A stretch of 64,000 bases of DNA from Rhynchopus euleeides (lineage: Eukaryota; Euglenozoa; Diplonemea; Diplonemida; Diplonemidae). The stretch is taken from assembly GCA_963210315.1 (NCBI GenBank), contig OY723295.1, forward strand, positions 1,838,501-1,902,500, given 5' to 3'. Within the stretch, counting starts at the first letter, position 1. Every line of letters begins with the position of its first letter. Both the position numbers and the translations under genes were made by a program. Positions 20,652 through 32,100 of the stretch are shown in pieces. The notes under the pieces are model-generated. The model did not search any database, was not told where the DNA came from, and saw only the letters and a list, made by a program, of their open reading frames with translations.

Positions 20652-23519
20652 CCCAGCCTTGCTGCCTCCCCAGATCATCGGAACGCTGAACTATTCACTG
20701 AACGCCCCTAAGGCACTTGCGTGCGTGACTGCGTCTGGCGCACTCACTCCCTCCCTCCCGAGCTTTGTGCCAGCATCGAGAGCCGCATCGCAGCAATCAT
20801 GCAGCACATGCGTGCTGGCGTCCTAACTGCCACTTTCCTCGTCACCGCCACCCTGGTGCGGCGGTGACCTGCAGACTCGGACGCCTCTTGAAACCCTTTG
20901 AATGCGACAGGAACACAACCACCCAACCTTCTGGCCCTTCTCCTGAGGCGCCCTCCCATCCCTCATATCCCGCACCCGCCTTCACCCCTTGCCCCTCTCA
21001 TCTCTAGGAGACTGTGCAGTGGCAGTGGTGGTGGCGGTGCCTAATTGCCGGGATCTCAGAAAATATCGGAAAAAGTGCACCCCCCCCCCCTCCTCGAGCG
21101 CAACGGTGGCAGAAACAAGTGTGGTGCCGTGAAAACCCATTTATTGGAGGGTGTATGATTTTCCGGATTTTCCTGTTTTTTCCCGATTTTCCGAAAAATT
21201 TGCCACTGGTTGACACAAGGGCGAATTTCGAGAAAAATCCGAAAATCAGGAAAAATCAGGTTTTTTTCGGATTTCCGGGATGGTCACCATACACCCTCCG
21301 GAAAAAAAATCCGAAATTTTTGGGTCGAAAAAAAATTTTTTTTTTCTGACCCGAAAATCTGTGTCTGCGGACTGCCACACTGTGAAAAATCGGAAAATTT
21401 CCGAAAAAAGTCGAAAATTTTGGCCTTTCCTGGCCTATGTGGTCCCAAAGGGCCCGGGTTGCCCGGATTTTCACCCAAAAACACCCCAAAAATATTTCCG
21501 CCGCCCTTCGGGCGGCGGATTGGCCGCCTTCGGCGGCGTCGTCGTTTCACTCCGTACGAAGGACGTCGGTAAAGCCGAGCCCTTTGTACAACCGTTTCAC
21601 TTCGACTTCTTTTCGGCTGTCTGTTTGTTTGCGTTTCCAGTCCCGTGCCTGTCTGTCGTCCGGACGCCCTGTTTTTATGGTTTTCTCCCGTTGCTCCGTC
21701 ACGGCGCCTCATGTTCCTGGGTTGCACGTGTTCTTCTCGCTGTTGCGGCGCTGCCTGAAAGAACCCCCGTCCGCCCCTCTCGGCTCCATCTCCGAGTGCC
21801 TACCTCGTTCTGTCCGCTTTCCCTAGGAGGTACAGAGAGACCCCCTCTCCCCGCCGAGCATCTCAGAAGATGCCGTGTCCCGCATCCAAATGTAGTTGCA
21901 GGTGCCCTCGGTTGCGGTGTTGTAGCGCAGTCCGCGCCGGTCGGAGGCCACACGCCACTCTGGAGTGCCTCCCACCGTCTGAGACCCCGGGCCCCCCATG
22001 GGCTGGGGGGGCCTTCCATCGGCATGGCAATGCCTACCAGGTGTCGGACGCGATTCCGACTGTAAAGTGTCACAGTCTGTGGCTCGTCGATGCCAAGATC
22101 CTCGTTACGGTCCGATGAAACTGGGTGTTATTCGGAGCCCTACAACTGCAACACGGGAGGCTTGACAACCGGCTCCTGATGCAGGGAACGTATGCTGCAA
22201 TTTTATCTGCGTTCATGCAGGCGTTGCCCCGCCTGCAAGGTGACCGTCTTTTGCTGTCCTCAGGTGTACCGTACCCTGAATGGGAACGGGAGGAACGTTC
22301 CTCTCGGGCATGCTACGTTGTCGAAAACTTTGCGATACACGGCCAGCTTCCTCGTGGCCTCATGTTCTTCTGTCCCTTCTGTTGTGATGCGTCTCATGGA
22401 TGTGCCCTGCAGGGCTTCCACACAGTGTCGAGGAGTGATCCTCGCACGGAAAAACAATTGGCTTGGTCTTCCCGCTTTCGGGCTCCCGTCTCCGAGAGCC
22501 CAGCACAGTTTTGAGTCGGACCTGGGATAGCGGTTCGAACGGGAATTTCGGGCCGAACCCTGAAATTCTCCAACACCCCATATCGCACCTGAGACGCGGC
22601 TTCCTTATCTGAGGGGCCGCGTCCAAATACACGGACTTTGCTAAACTGGACCCAACTCCCCACACTCTTTTTTTGGCCATTTTTCCAAAAAATCCCCCCA
22701 TTTTTTACAAAATTTTACAGAATTTACAGTTCGTTATACATCCTCCATTCTCCTTTGTGCAGGAACTGTTTGTTTTGCCCGTTTGATCACCCCCTCCCCA
22801 CCCCCCGTCCGACCAGAAGGGTTGCGGTGCAACCCTCCTCTGCAACCCCCTCTCACTGATGCCGTCAATGCTTCAGCAGTTGGTGCCGGCTCGCCCACCT
22901 TGCCTACCCATCTCCATGTTGGTAGCCTCCGGTTGGTCGCCTCGACCTGTTTTACCAGCTGCCCTCCCACCTCCGGAGTGGCGCCGATTCCTTTATCGCA
23001 TCTGCTGCTGATCTGGTCAACCGTGTGATGTGCTTCTAATGTGTTTGTTGTAGACTTGTCAGCACTGAGGGGGGCTGGGAGCTGCCCTCCCGCCTCCGGC
23101 GCGTTGCCCAATCACGCGCCAGCACAGAGCGCAGTGCGTTCTCCTGGCACAGCGTGGCTCAGGCCCCGTGTTTTGCCATCTCCCCACCCCCCGTTTGTTT
23201 GCACAACTGGTCGCGAGGCCACCTGCGTGTCCGATCGCCTGGCGGCACCCTGCCAGGCAGCCTTCCGCTGTCGTTTGAATCCGCCTTAGCCTTTAGGCAG
23301 ATTAGCGATGTCTGGGCAGCAGAGAAGGCTCTTTATCTCCGGTTCCTTCGAGAGGACCTTGTGGTGCCACACACGCGGCCCCCCCACACCCACACCCCGC
23401 CCCCACCCCGCTCACCCCTGACCTGTGTTTGACGGAGTTTCGCTTGTGCCGTGGTGCAGTAATACGATGTTACCACCACCACCCACCCTCACTGCAGGTT
23501 GAGGGGCATTCCTTCACCG
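20652..23519. other. Intergenic with inverted repeats, no gene recognised
   Basis: Contains the foldback at 21145-21300, AT-rich stretches with repeated CGGAAAATC/GATTTTCCG words, a GC palindrome near 21500-21540, and sequence of neutral composition at 21560-22620. Frames such as 22125-22514 show no recognisable domain. The last ~700 bp leads into the 7-TM gene and has C tracts and possible acceptor sites (CTGCAG at 23492-23497). Confidence 0.5.
21145..21300. repeat. Foldback repeat, possibly one end of a 1.6-kb element
   Basis: TGGAGGGTGTATGATTTTCC at 21145 pairs with its complement ending CATACACCCTCC at 21299. A weaker match of the same end (CATCCTCCA) lies near 22740-22748, so a larger element from 21145 to about 22748 is possible. 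No target duplication is clear. Confidence 0.5.
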
Positions 23520-26500
23520 ATGGGCAGGGCTGGCTTCGCCTGCTGGCTGCTGGCCGTGCTGCTTGCGGTGCCTGGAAGCGCACAGGACATACGCGGCACT
23601 TTCACTGGCCCCCGTGTGATGGATGTTGTGCAGGACGCCCCATCCTCGACGCTCTTCATCGTCGACACCAGCAACCAGGTAGCCGGTGTCGACATGCTCC
23701 AAGCGAACCTCGGGAGCTACACACCCGTCTCCATGCCGGGGCCTGTCCTCCCTGACAGGATCTGGGCCTCGGCCTCCTTCCTCGGTGGCAACGGCCTGCC
23801 CAGGTCCTACCAGGGGTTGGTCATAACCACCGGCCCGCCCAGCGACCCTCTTTTCCTCTTTGCAGTGGATACCAACAACGGAGAGGTTGTGGTCTTCAAA
23901 CAGACGGTGCGCCCCGACGGGCCCATCGAGTTCCACAGGGCGTTCCTCGCGACGCAGACGGTACTGGGTCTGCGCAAGGTGCTTCTCCTGAAGGGTGCTC
24001 TGCTCGTCGTGATGTGGGACAGCATCGTCCAGTTCTACGATGTGACCGATGTGATGGCTTCCGGCGACGCCGCTGTCGTGCGGGGCACCGTGCTCTGCGG
24101 CGTGGAGTGCGTCGACATGACGCACAACCCTATCCACGACGTGCTGTACCTTCTGGATACAAATTCGATGAAGCACGTCGACTGCGCCACCGTCCTGCCG
24201 GAGTCGGTGGTACTCACCAAGCTTGCAGGGGCCGTCACGTCGCAACCCAAAACGCCACAGCACATCTGGCCACTGGTGGACGCTGCGGAGTCCAAGGTGT
24301 TGCTGTGGAGCGACGAAGGCTACGCTGCGTACGACCGCACCACCATATGGACAATGGGGCAGCAGGTGAACGACGTCATACAAGGCTCCAAGAGGAGGAT
24401 TGCCGCGCAGACGCGCTACGCCTTCCTGAGCCCCGAGTCAGACGGCACTGTGTATGTGCTGGACCTGGAGAAGGTGGGTGTGCCGATACTCCCCATCGAT
24501 TATAGGAGGGCCATCACGGGGTTGCCGATGAGCTCGCCCGGTCCGGTGTTCGAGCTCCTCGAGGACTGCCTGATCGTTGGGACGGACTCGGGGTTCACCG
24601 TAGTGGGCGTGTCGGACTACGTCTACGAGCCCTCACAGGCACCCCCGACACTCGCACCCCCTCCGCAGCCCACCCAGGTGCCCCCGACACCCGCACCCGC
24701 CACCCAGCCCCCGGTGACCCAGGCGCCCCCCGCGGCCCCCACAGCCTCCCCACCCGCCCCGCCGACCGCCGCCCCGCCGACACCCACGCCACCCACACCC
24801 ACACCGCCAACACCAACACCCCCCACCGCCACCGCGACCCCTGCCACGCCTGCTCCGCCTCCGGCACCCACTCCCACTCCCACACCGCCGGAGGGGACAA
24901 AGGTGCCGCCCTCTGCTGCGCCCCCCACAGCACCCACAGCTGCTGTCCCGACGACACGGCCCCCCCTGGGGCCCTACGGGCTGCGGGTGAGCGCGCCGGA
25001 GGCGGGCACCGCCTTCGGAGGGGAGAGCTCTGCGGAGGTGGGGCTGGCCAGCCGCGCGGCTGCCGTGGCTGCGCTGGCCATCGGCAGCAAGTCGGGGTCG
25101 CACGCCACGCGGGCCGTGCTGATCGCGCAGCCCTGCAGGGCGCTGGCCGCCACCCGGCCCCTCCCGCGCTCCCTCCACCCCACCCAGTGGCACCTCGCGG
25201 GCAGCCTGGGCCTGGGGCTGCTGGCGGGCAACCTCCTCATCGCCTCAGCAGTCCTCCTCCTCTTCATCCTCGCTGTGCCGCTCCTCTCCCGCGCGCTCCG
25301 CCTCCGCGAGGCGAGGGTGCGGGGCATCATATGCTTCCCCTCCGCACCCCTGTGCGTCGCCGCCTTCCTCTTCCAGGGCACGGCGCTGGGCGCCGCAGAC
25401 ATCGCCCTGCAGCCCCCCACGATAGGCGTGGTCGGCATTGGCGTAGCTTCCCTGCTGCTGTGCTGCCTGCTGCCGGGGTGGGTCTTCTTCACCGTAAGGC
25501 GTGACGTCCCCCGCATGGCGGTCTACCGTGAAGACACAGCCCTGATGCGCGAGGGGACCCTCTGGGCAGCCGCGCGACGCACCCTTTTGGGCCACGGGGA
25601 GTGGGTCAACACGCAGAGCCACGTCGACTGGGTCCAGCAGCACTCTTCCCTCGTCCGCCCCTACCGGCAGAGCTTTGCATGGTATGGCGTGCTGGACTGC
25701 ACAGCATCCCTTGCGGTGTCTGCCATGAATGCCGTGGAGGTGGACTCCCTCGCCTCCTGCGGGCACGTCAAGATGTGCACCGCCCTGGTCATCTCCTGCC
25801 TCTGTCTGCTGGAGGGCTGCTATCTGCCGCACGCCAGGCTGCGCGACTCATGCCTCGACATCCTGTCGCTCATGTTGCAGGCAGCCTCGATGTGCCTGCT
25901 GTGCACAGGGTACTACACAGCCACAGGCGAGGAGGTGGACCCCGAGGCCTGGCCCTTCCGCAGCGCCCGGGCTGTGCAAACCGGTGTCCTCGTCGTCGTC
26001 ATCCTCAAGGTGGTGCTGGACGTGCTGTGTGAGGTGTCCGTGCTGCTCGGGGGCAGGCGGGCCCGGCTGCAGAGGGAGGAGCTGGCATATGAGCAGCGTG
26101 GTGGCGGCCCTCACGTTTCGCTCGTGCCGCTGCCTGCGGTGGTGGGGGGGAAGCGCGGCGGATCAGGTGTTGTGGCGCCTAGCTGTTCTGGCGCGCTCGA
26201 GGTGGTTGAGGCTGTGTCGGTGGTTGGTGCGGAGGTGGGGGTGGAGGAGTTGGTGGTGGGGGGTGGCGAGGACGAGGATGAGGAGGAGGAGGATGAGGAT
26301 GCGTCCCTCGAGGGGATCGCCATCAGGGTGCATCTGCCGATGTCGCCGATGTCGACCTGCCCCACCCTGCACAGCATCGCCACCCCGCTGCTGCTCGGGG
26401 TGACGGGGAGTGATTGGGCGCTGCCGCCGACCCCGCTTGACGTGAATCGCCGTGCCTGCAGCTTGTCGGCGACAACGTTGAGCGACGTGCCCTGTGGGCC

Positions 26501-26534
26501 CAAGGCGGCTGTCCTGCGCGCCATGCTGCTGTGA
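23520..26534 (+). CDS. Secreted-ectodomain, Pro/Thr-stalk, seven-span membrane protein
   Basis: 1004 residues from ATG 23520; the seven preceding in-frame codons begin with TTG and add nothing signal-like. Residues 1-20 form a signal peptide (LLAVLLAVPGSAQ). Residues ~25-370 have repeated beta-type strands and may be a propeller. About 371-490 is a PT-rich stalk (TPTPPTPTPPT). Seven hydrophobic spans follow at roughly 556-590, 600-623, 638-663, 718-740, 749-768, 775-800 and 815-843. The tail carries an acidic run (EDEDEEEEDED, ~residue 917) and Ser/Pro-rich sequence. The order ectodomain, glycosylated-type stalk and 7-TM resembles adhesion-type receptors in layout, but I see no GPS or GPCR signature. 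Function unknown; surface location inferred. Confidence 0.8.
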   Translation: MGRAGFACWLLAVLLAVPGSAQDIRGTFTGPRVMDVVQDAPSSTLFIVDTSNQVAGVDMLQANLGSYTPVSMPGPVLPDRIWASASFLGGNGLPRSYQGLVITTGPPSDPLFLFAVDTNNGEVVVFKQTVRPDGPIEFHRAFLATQTVLGLRKVLLLKGALLVVMWDSIVQFYDVTDVMASGDAAVVRGTVLCGVECVDMTHNPIHDVLYLLDTNSMKHVDCATVLPESVVLTKLAGAVTSQPKTPQHIWPLVDAAESKVLLWSDEGYAAYDRTTIWTMGQQVNDVIQGSKRRIAAQTRYAFLSPESDGTVYVLDLEKVGVPILPIDYRRAITGLPMSSPGPVFELLEDCLIVGTDSGFTVVGVSDYVYEPSQAPPTLAPPPQPTQVPPTPAPATQPPVTQAPPAAPTASPPAPPTAAPPTPTPPTPTPPTPTPPTATATPATPAPPPAPTPTPTPPEGTKVPPSAAPPTAPTAAVPTTRPPLGPYGLRVSAPEAGTAFGGESSAEVGLASRAAAVAALAIGSKSGSHATRAVLIAQPCRALAATRPLPRSLHPTQWHLAGSLGLGLLAGNLLIASAVLLLFILAVPLLSRALRLREARVRGIICFPSAPLCVAAFLFQGTALGAADIALQPPTIGVVGIGVASLLLCCLLPGWVFFTVRRDVPRMAVYREDTALMREGTLWAAARRTLLGHGEWVNTQSHVDWVQQHSSLVRPYRQSFAWYGVLDCTASLAVSAMNAVEVDSLASCGHVKMCTALVISCLCLLEGCYLPHARLRDSCLDILSLMLQAASMCLLCTGYYTATGEEVDPEAWPFRSARAVQTGVLVVVILKVVLDVLCEVSVLLGGRRARLQREELAYEQRGGGPHVSLVPLPAVVGGKRGGSGVVAPSCSGALEVVEAVSVVGAEVGVEELVVGGGEDEDEEEEDEDASLEGIAIRVHLPMSPMSTCPTLHSIATPLLLGVTGSDWALPPTPLDVNRRACSLSATTLSDVPCGPKAAVLRAMLL

Positions 26535-29130
26535 AGGCGGGGTTGCATGGAGCTCGAAGAATTTCAGACTGTTTGTTGATCCGGTTCGCATGGCCTCATC
26601 TGCTCCCCACTCATGGCCCCCGTCAGCGGGGCACGTGTGAGTTGGGGAATCGCCAAACGCAGCATTGCAGCAGCTCATCACTTTATTATTTCGGCTTGTG
26701 AAGAATAATCGTTCTCTCGTGGGGTGTGGCAAAGCTCAGCCACCCTCCCCTCCCTTTCTACGACGCCACAAAGCGGCGAAAAAAAACGCGACCGCAGAGG
26801 CCGCGGGGCAACGAAGGAAATCGTCACCAAATGAAGCTTGAGGATCAACACCTATGTGCCACTTCACAGTGCCTCGACACAGCTTGAGACTTCAGTGTAA
26901 AGTGCGCTCAATACAAAGGAGCTCGGGGGGTTGGTTTCCAACCCGCTTGCTGCTTGCTTCCAGCATCTGGTCGTGGGTGTTTCTCCGCGTTGCTCAACGT
27001 TGGCCGTTGTTTTTGATCTTGTTGTTCCCCTTCCACACACACATACACACACCCCATACATGCCTGTTTTCCTTCTGCGTATCCAAGCTTGCGTGTGCAC
27101 CCTCCCTTGGTGGAGGAGGCCCCTCATGTCCTTTTCTTCGACTATTCTGCTCGGTTCCTTCTTGTGCGTGGCCAGCGGTGGTTGTCATTGATTGCTTTTC
27201 CGAGCCACAACACGGCACGGGGTGTTCTGGGCCGAGCTGACGGTTGACCCCTGCCCTGCCCGACGTCCAACGCAGCTCCCAGGCAGGGGGGGGACTGCCA
27301 TTAGAATTTCCGTCGTGGCGGGTGACGCGCTGCCCCTGCTGCCTCATCGGCGGTCCTTCCCTTCGCTTCCCCACGAAGGGAAGCAGTGCATCATGCGCAA
27401 GCCCCGCAACAACCTTTGGTGACAGGCGTATCCGTTCTCTTTCTCCGTTCTGTGCAGCAGTTTCTCGTAGACTTCTGCACGATACAGATCCGCCCATCCA
27501 AAAGCACTGCTGACTCACCTTTCGTGACATGTTGGGCTCGCACCCTACACTGAGAATAGGCCTTCCTGGTGTCCCTGCGCACCGGGGGTACCTATCTTTC
27601 TGCCTCGAACCTTTACACCATTCGGCTTGCCTGATCCACGCACACCCCGCAAATGGCCCTTTGTTCCTGTTACTGTTGTTCGCTATTGTTCCTGCTTCCT
27701 GCATTCCCCTCGCCTCCCCACCCCCCTTTGCACCCTGGAGCAACATCGCCCCAGTCCCCCTTCCGAGAAGCTCAGAATCTTGTCCTCCACGCCACTTGCG
27801 CTTGACCTTGCAGTGATTACATGGTGGCTTCTGCGATGAATTTTTCCCGACTTTTTTTGTGACAAACGCACTGTGATGGCGTTCATATCTTTAAAAAAGG
27901 GCTGCAGTGGGGGGTCTCGCTACGTAAAACATGCCGGTCACCACTCGATGTGCCTCCCGGAAGGGAGACGCGATTATAATTCGTCTCCAGGCAGAATCGA
28001 CCTTAGTTAGACCTTGGTGGGCTGGAATCTCATTCCGCGCCCCCCTTGAGAGCTTCTGCTGCTGCCCAGCGTGGAACACAACGGCCGGGTTGACCCCTTC
28101 CGGGGGGTGCGTCCCCACCGCTGATGGACCGACTCTCTCTTCACCGCCTTCTCTGGCTTTATTGCCACCGGAATTTTCACAATGTACTGCCTGTTTCAGC
28201 AGGGGGGGAGGAGTGTTTGCCTTCCTTTTCCCCTTCATCCCTCCACAGCACCTCGTATCACACGCCGTTCTTAACACATGGCATATGGTTTCGTTTTGAC
28301 CAGATGCGTGTCACATCCTTCTAGTCCCTTTTGTTTCCACCTCTTTGTCGGCTGCAGGGTGCTTCAACTCTTTTGCTCTGCCAACGGGAGGAGATGGGGT
28401 TATCTTTCGAAGGCTTGTTGAGAGAGTGTGGTTGCCGGACGTGTCACTGCTGCGCCTTTTGCCCTGCCTGAGAACCTCATGCTTCACGGCTTCCTTTCCC
28501 ACCCTTCAGCAGGGCCAGCACAGTGCGGTTCGGGCAACCCTCCCCTCAGCGGCTCTCTGCATTTATTTCGTGCAGGCAAGCAAGGTTGCCCGACAAGACG
28601 TCTTTCCCCCGCAGGGCGTGGCGCCTCACGCGACGGCAGGCCTCCCATCACAACCCAGCCATGTTGGGGAGGTTTGGTGCTGAAACGCGGCGGCGTTCCC
28701 CGTTGTGTGAGGGGGTCTGTTCTTTGAGGTTTCGACCCTCCCCCAACGCCAACTAGGCCTTCTCTCGCGCCTCACTCCCAAATACCCCTGGATGGAGGAG
28801 TCACCATACCATTGACGATACAAGCGTCATGCTGAGGCACCCAGGTCATCGGAGAATGGCGGGCCGCCCCAAAGAACAGGTCTGACCAGAGGCCCTTGTT
28901 GTGGGGTCTGGTGGAGCCGTGGGGTAGTGGGGGAGTGTGGCAGCCTTCGGTGCGTTGAAGGCCCGCGTGCAGGTGTAGCCTGCAGGAGAGTGTGTGGGTG
29001 GCCAGTAGCCCAGAGGGTGACTCCCCCCGCCCTGTGTCGCCTTGTTGCTTGTTGTGGTGGTGTGATGTGTGCCTGTGGTTGTGGTCACCCGTCCCCGTCA
29101 TGTTGTCTTTTCGGCAGGATCATTCCAACA
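26535..29130. other. Intergenic, no gene recognised
   Basis: Mixed composition, with CA-rich and T-rich stretches but no long frame or inverted repeat that I could find. The segment from about 28800 is G/T-rich and holds a possible acceptor (TCGGCAG at 29111-29117) before the next YHYH start, so a 5'-UTR intron is possible. Confidence 0.45.
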
Positions 29131-32100
29131 ATGCGTGTCGCGTTGCTGCTGGTGGTGGCGGTGTGTGCCAGCAGAGTCAGCGGGCTTGGGCGGACGCTGG
29201 CAGACTGCCAGAAGATTGCGGCGGAGTTCAAAAACACATGCGACACGTCTGCAGGGCCTCTCGACAGCGTTGCAGGTCATGCGGGTGAGACGGTGTCGTG
29301 TGCGTCGACAAAGATTGCGTGTGCAGGGACCGTGACAAACGGGGTGTGCACCTACCAGCGCAAGATGTGTGTGACGTGTTCGGAGGAGAACGGGGTGGTG
29401 CGGATCCGTGTGCAGAGCAACGGGCTGCCGCTGTCGTGCTACTCGTCACCCGTGAAGCCTGTGGACCAGGACAACGACTTCTCTGTCGACTTCAACGGGG
29501 CGGTGTCGGGGGAGACGGTGACGGTGGAGACACAGGACGAGGTGGACGCACAGATCTGCAACATCCAGGCGCACAGCAACGTGCCTGCTGCGGCGAACTT
29601 CGTGGTGCACGGGACAAGCAACCTGCGTGTGCTGGTGGGGGTGGCGCTGGACGGGGTGGCCTACATGAACCAGATGAGTGCGCTGGGTGTGGACCCCTTC
29701 TACCCCATTGCGTACGGGGGTGTGACGGACCCTGCTGCGGCTGTGGAGAAGGTGGACATGTGCCTGGGACACCCGCAGGGCGCGGGCATCTACCACTACC
29801 ACACGCTGTCCCCGTGTGTGGTCTCCCCGAACTCGCAGCCGATCGCTCCTTGCAACGAGAAGAGCGGCTGCAAGGACTTCATCGAGCAAGGTGTGTCGAC
29901 GTACGAGCGGAAGCTGACTGTGATCGGGCTTGCGAAGGACGGGCACGTGATGTACGGCCCGTACCTCGACAACGGGGAGGTGGCGGGGGAGTCTGGGCTG
30001 GACGTGTGCAACGGGGCGGTGGGGCTTGCGGAGTGCGACGACAGCTACGCCTACTTCGCCACAACCACGCTGCCCTACCTGGTCGGGTGCTTCGGACAGG
30101 GCAACAGGCCCAACTTCGTCCCAAAGTGCACGGCCAACCCGCCGCCTGCCTACTCCGCTGTGAAGAGCCCTTGTGTTGCAGGTGTGACGGACGCACCTGC
30201 CACAGCAGCACCGGCAACCTCCGCACCCACACCCGCACCTGCGGGTTCAACGACTGCACCCCAGACACCGGCACCTGCCACCGCAGCACCCACAACCCCT
30301 GCACAGCCTCAGCAGGGCCGCAGCAACCTTGTCATCTTCATGCCTGACGACTTCCTGTTCATCTGGGACGAGGCGCCGCCAGGGTACTCTGTGCCGACAC
30401 GCCCGCCCACACCCAACATGGACCGGGTGCGCAACGAGGGTGCTGTGTTCAAGCGTGCCTACACCGTGGGCCCGAAGTGCGCACCCTCTCGCTACTCCCT
30501 GTTGACGGGGCGCTACAGCAGCCGTGGTGAGTGGGGACGTAACGTGGCTGTGCGCAAGTCCGGCTCAGACCCTCAGTGGGACGGCCGTGTCAACATCGAC
30601 GTGCCCACCACGAAGATTACTGGCATCGACGAGCAGGAGAACATGCAGACTCTCCTGAAGGGGAAGGGATACGCCACAATCCACTCCGGCAAGTGGCACC
30701 TGTTCCCTGAGACCAACGAGGCGGAGTACCTTGAGAAGTATGAGACACTTGTGCGTGACATCAAGGCGACAGGCTTCACGGACGTTGCTTCTGCTTACGT
30801 GACCAACATGGAAGCTGATGGCGCCACTGACGGGAAGATTTCGTGGTCACACAACTACGAGTGGCTTGCGAACACCTCGCTTGATGCCGTTGGGAAGGCG
30901 GTGCGTGCATAGCAGCCGTTCTTCTTGCACCTGACCCCCACCGGGCCGCACCACCCGAAGACTGAGGCGGCGTTGTTCGAATACGACGTGCGTGCTACGC
31001 CTGCTGGGATGCTGGACGAGGCACCAGTGACGTCGATGCGCTCACGGACGGACCTGTGGGATGCTGCCGGGGATCTGGCACGGACAGACGCGGTGCGCGA
31101 GAAGGTGGTGTCGCACATGTGGGTGGACGACCTTCTGGGTGCCGTGCTGCTGGGGCTGGAGGGGCTCGGCGTGCTGGACAACACTCTGGTGCTGATGTGC
31201 ATGGACCACGGGACGGAAGGGAAGTCGACCCTTGCTGAGACGGGCACACGCACCCTGCAGGCCGTGCGGTACCCAGGCGGCGGTGTCCCTGCAGGCAGTG
31301 TGGTGGAGTCTGTCGTGACCAACGTGGACACCGTTGCAACGATGCTGGAGGTCGCCGAGGCGTCACCATACACGATGGACGGGGAGTCGTGGCTTGCAGA
31401 GGTCAAGGGCGGGTCTGACACGAAGACACACCCGAAGGCAATGGAGATGCTGCTGACGCGTGCCGTGGTGGCAGGCCACTTCAAGATCTACGATGACGGC
31501 ACCACAAAGGTGCTGTACAACCTGTCCGAGGACCCGAGCGAGTCGCGCGACCTGTCGGGCGAGGCGGAGCACTTGGAGACGATGAAGCTCATGGAGGGCT
31601 ACCTGGCCTGCCACGACGCCTCCACCTCTGCGAAGGACGGCGCCATGTCCTGCGAGATGCCCGAGATCGACAACGTGTTTGCGAAGGAGGTGCCCGACAC
31701 AGTTGCACCCGACACCACGGCTCCCGTTACACCTGCGCCGGACACGACGACGCCTCTTACTTCTGCACCGGATACATCGTCTCCGGCCACTGACGCGCCC
31801 GCCACCACTGCACCTGTTACCGTCGCACCTGACACAACGGCACCTGTGACACCTTTCCCCGACACTACCGCTCCTGACACCACCGCACCCTTGACCTCGG
31901 CTCCACTGACGTCTGCACCGGACACAGCAGCGCCTTCCACTGACGCACCTGTGACGCCCGCGCCAATGACTGACGCACCCGTCACGTCGGCCCCAGACAC
32001 AGCAGCACCTGCAACAGATGCACCTGCCACACCGGCACCTGACACACTTGCCCCGACACCGCTGCCTGTTGGGAAGACTGTGGCACCTGCGACACAGGCA

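Noticed and set aside
21280-22514. Frames of 130-260 residues in the 21-22.5 kb region
   Set aside because: They overlap inverted repeats, start within low-complexity sequence and show no domain.
28927-29130. Upstream extension of the YHYH copy 2 frame
   Set aside because: The signal peptide begins exactly at 29131 in all paralogues, and the extension is not shared.
30910-30912. Reading TAG as a sense codon throughout the genome
   Set aside because: TAG terminates copies 2 and 3 and the spliced MORN gene, so reassignment does not fit.
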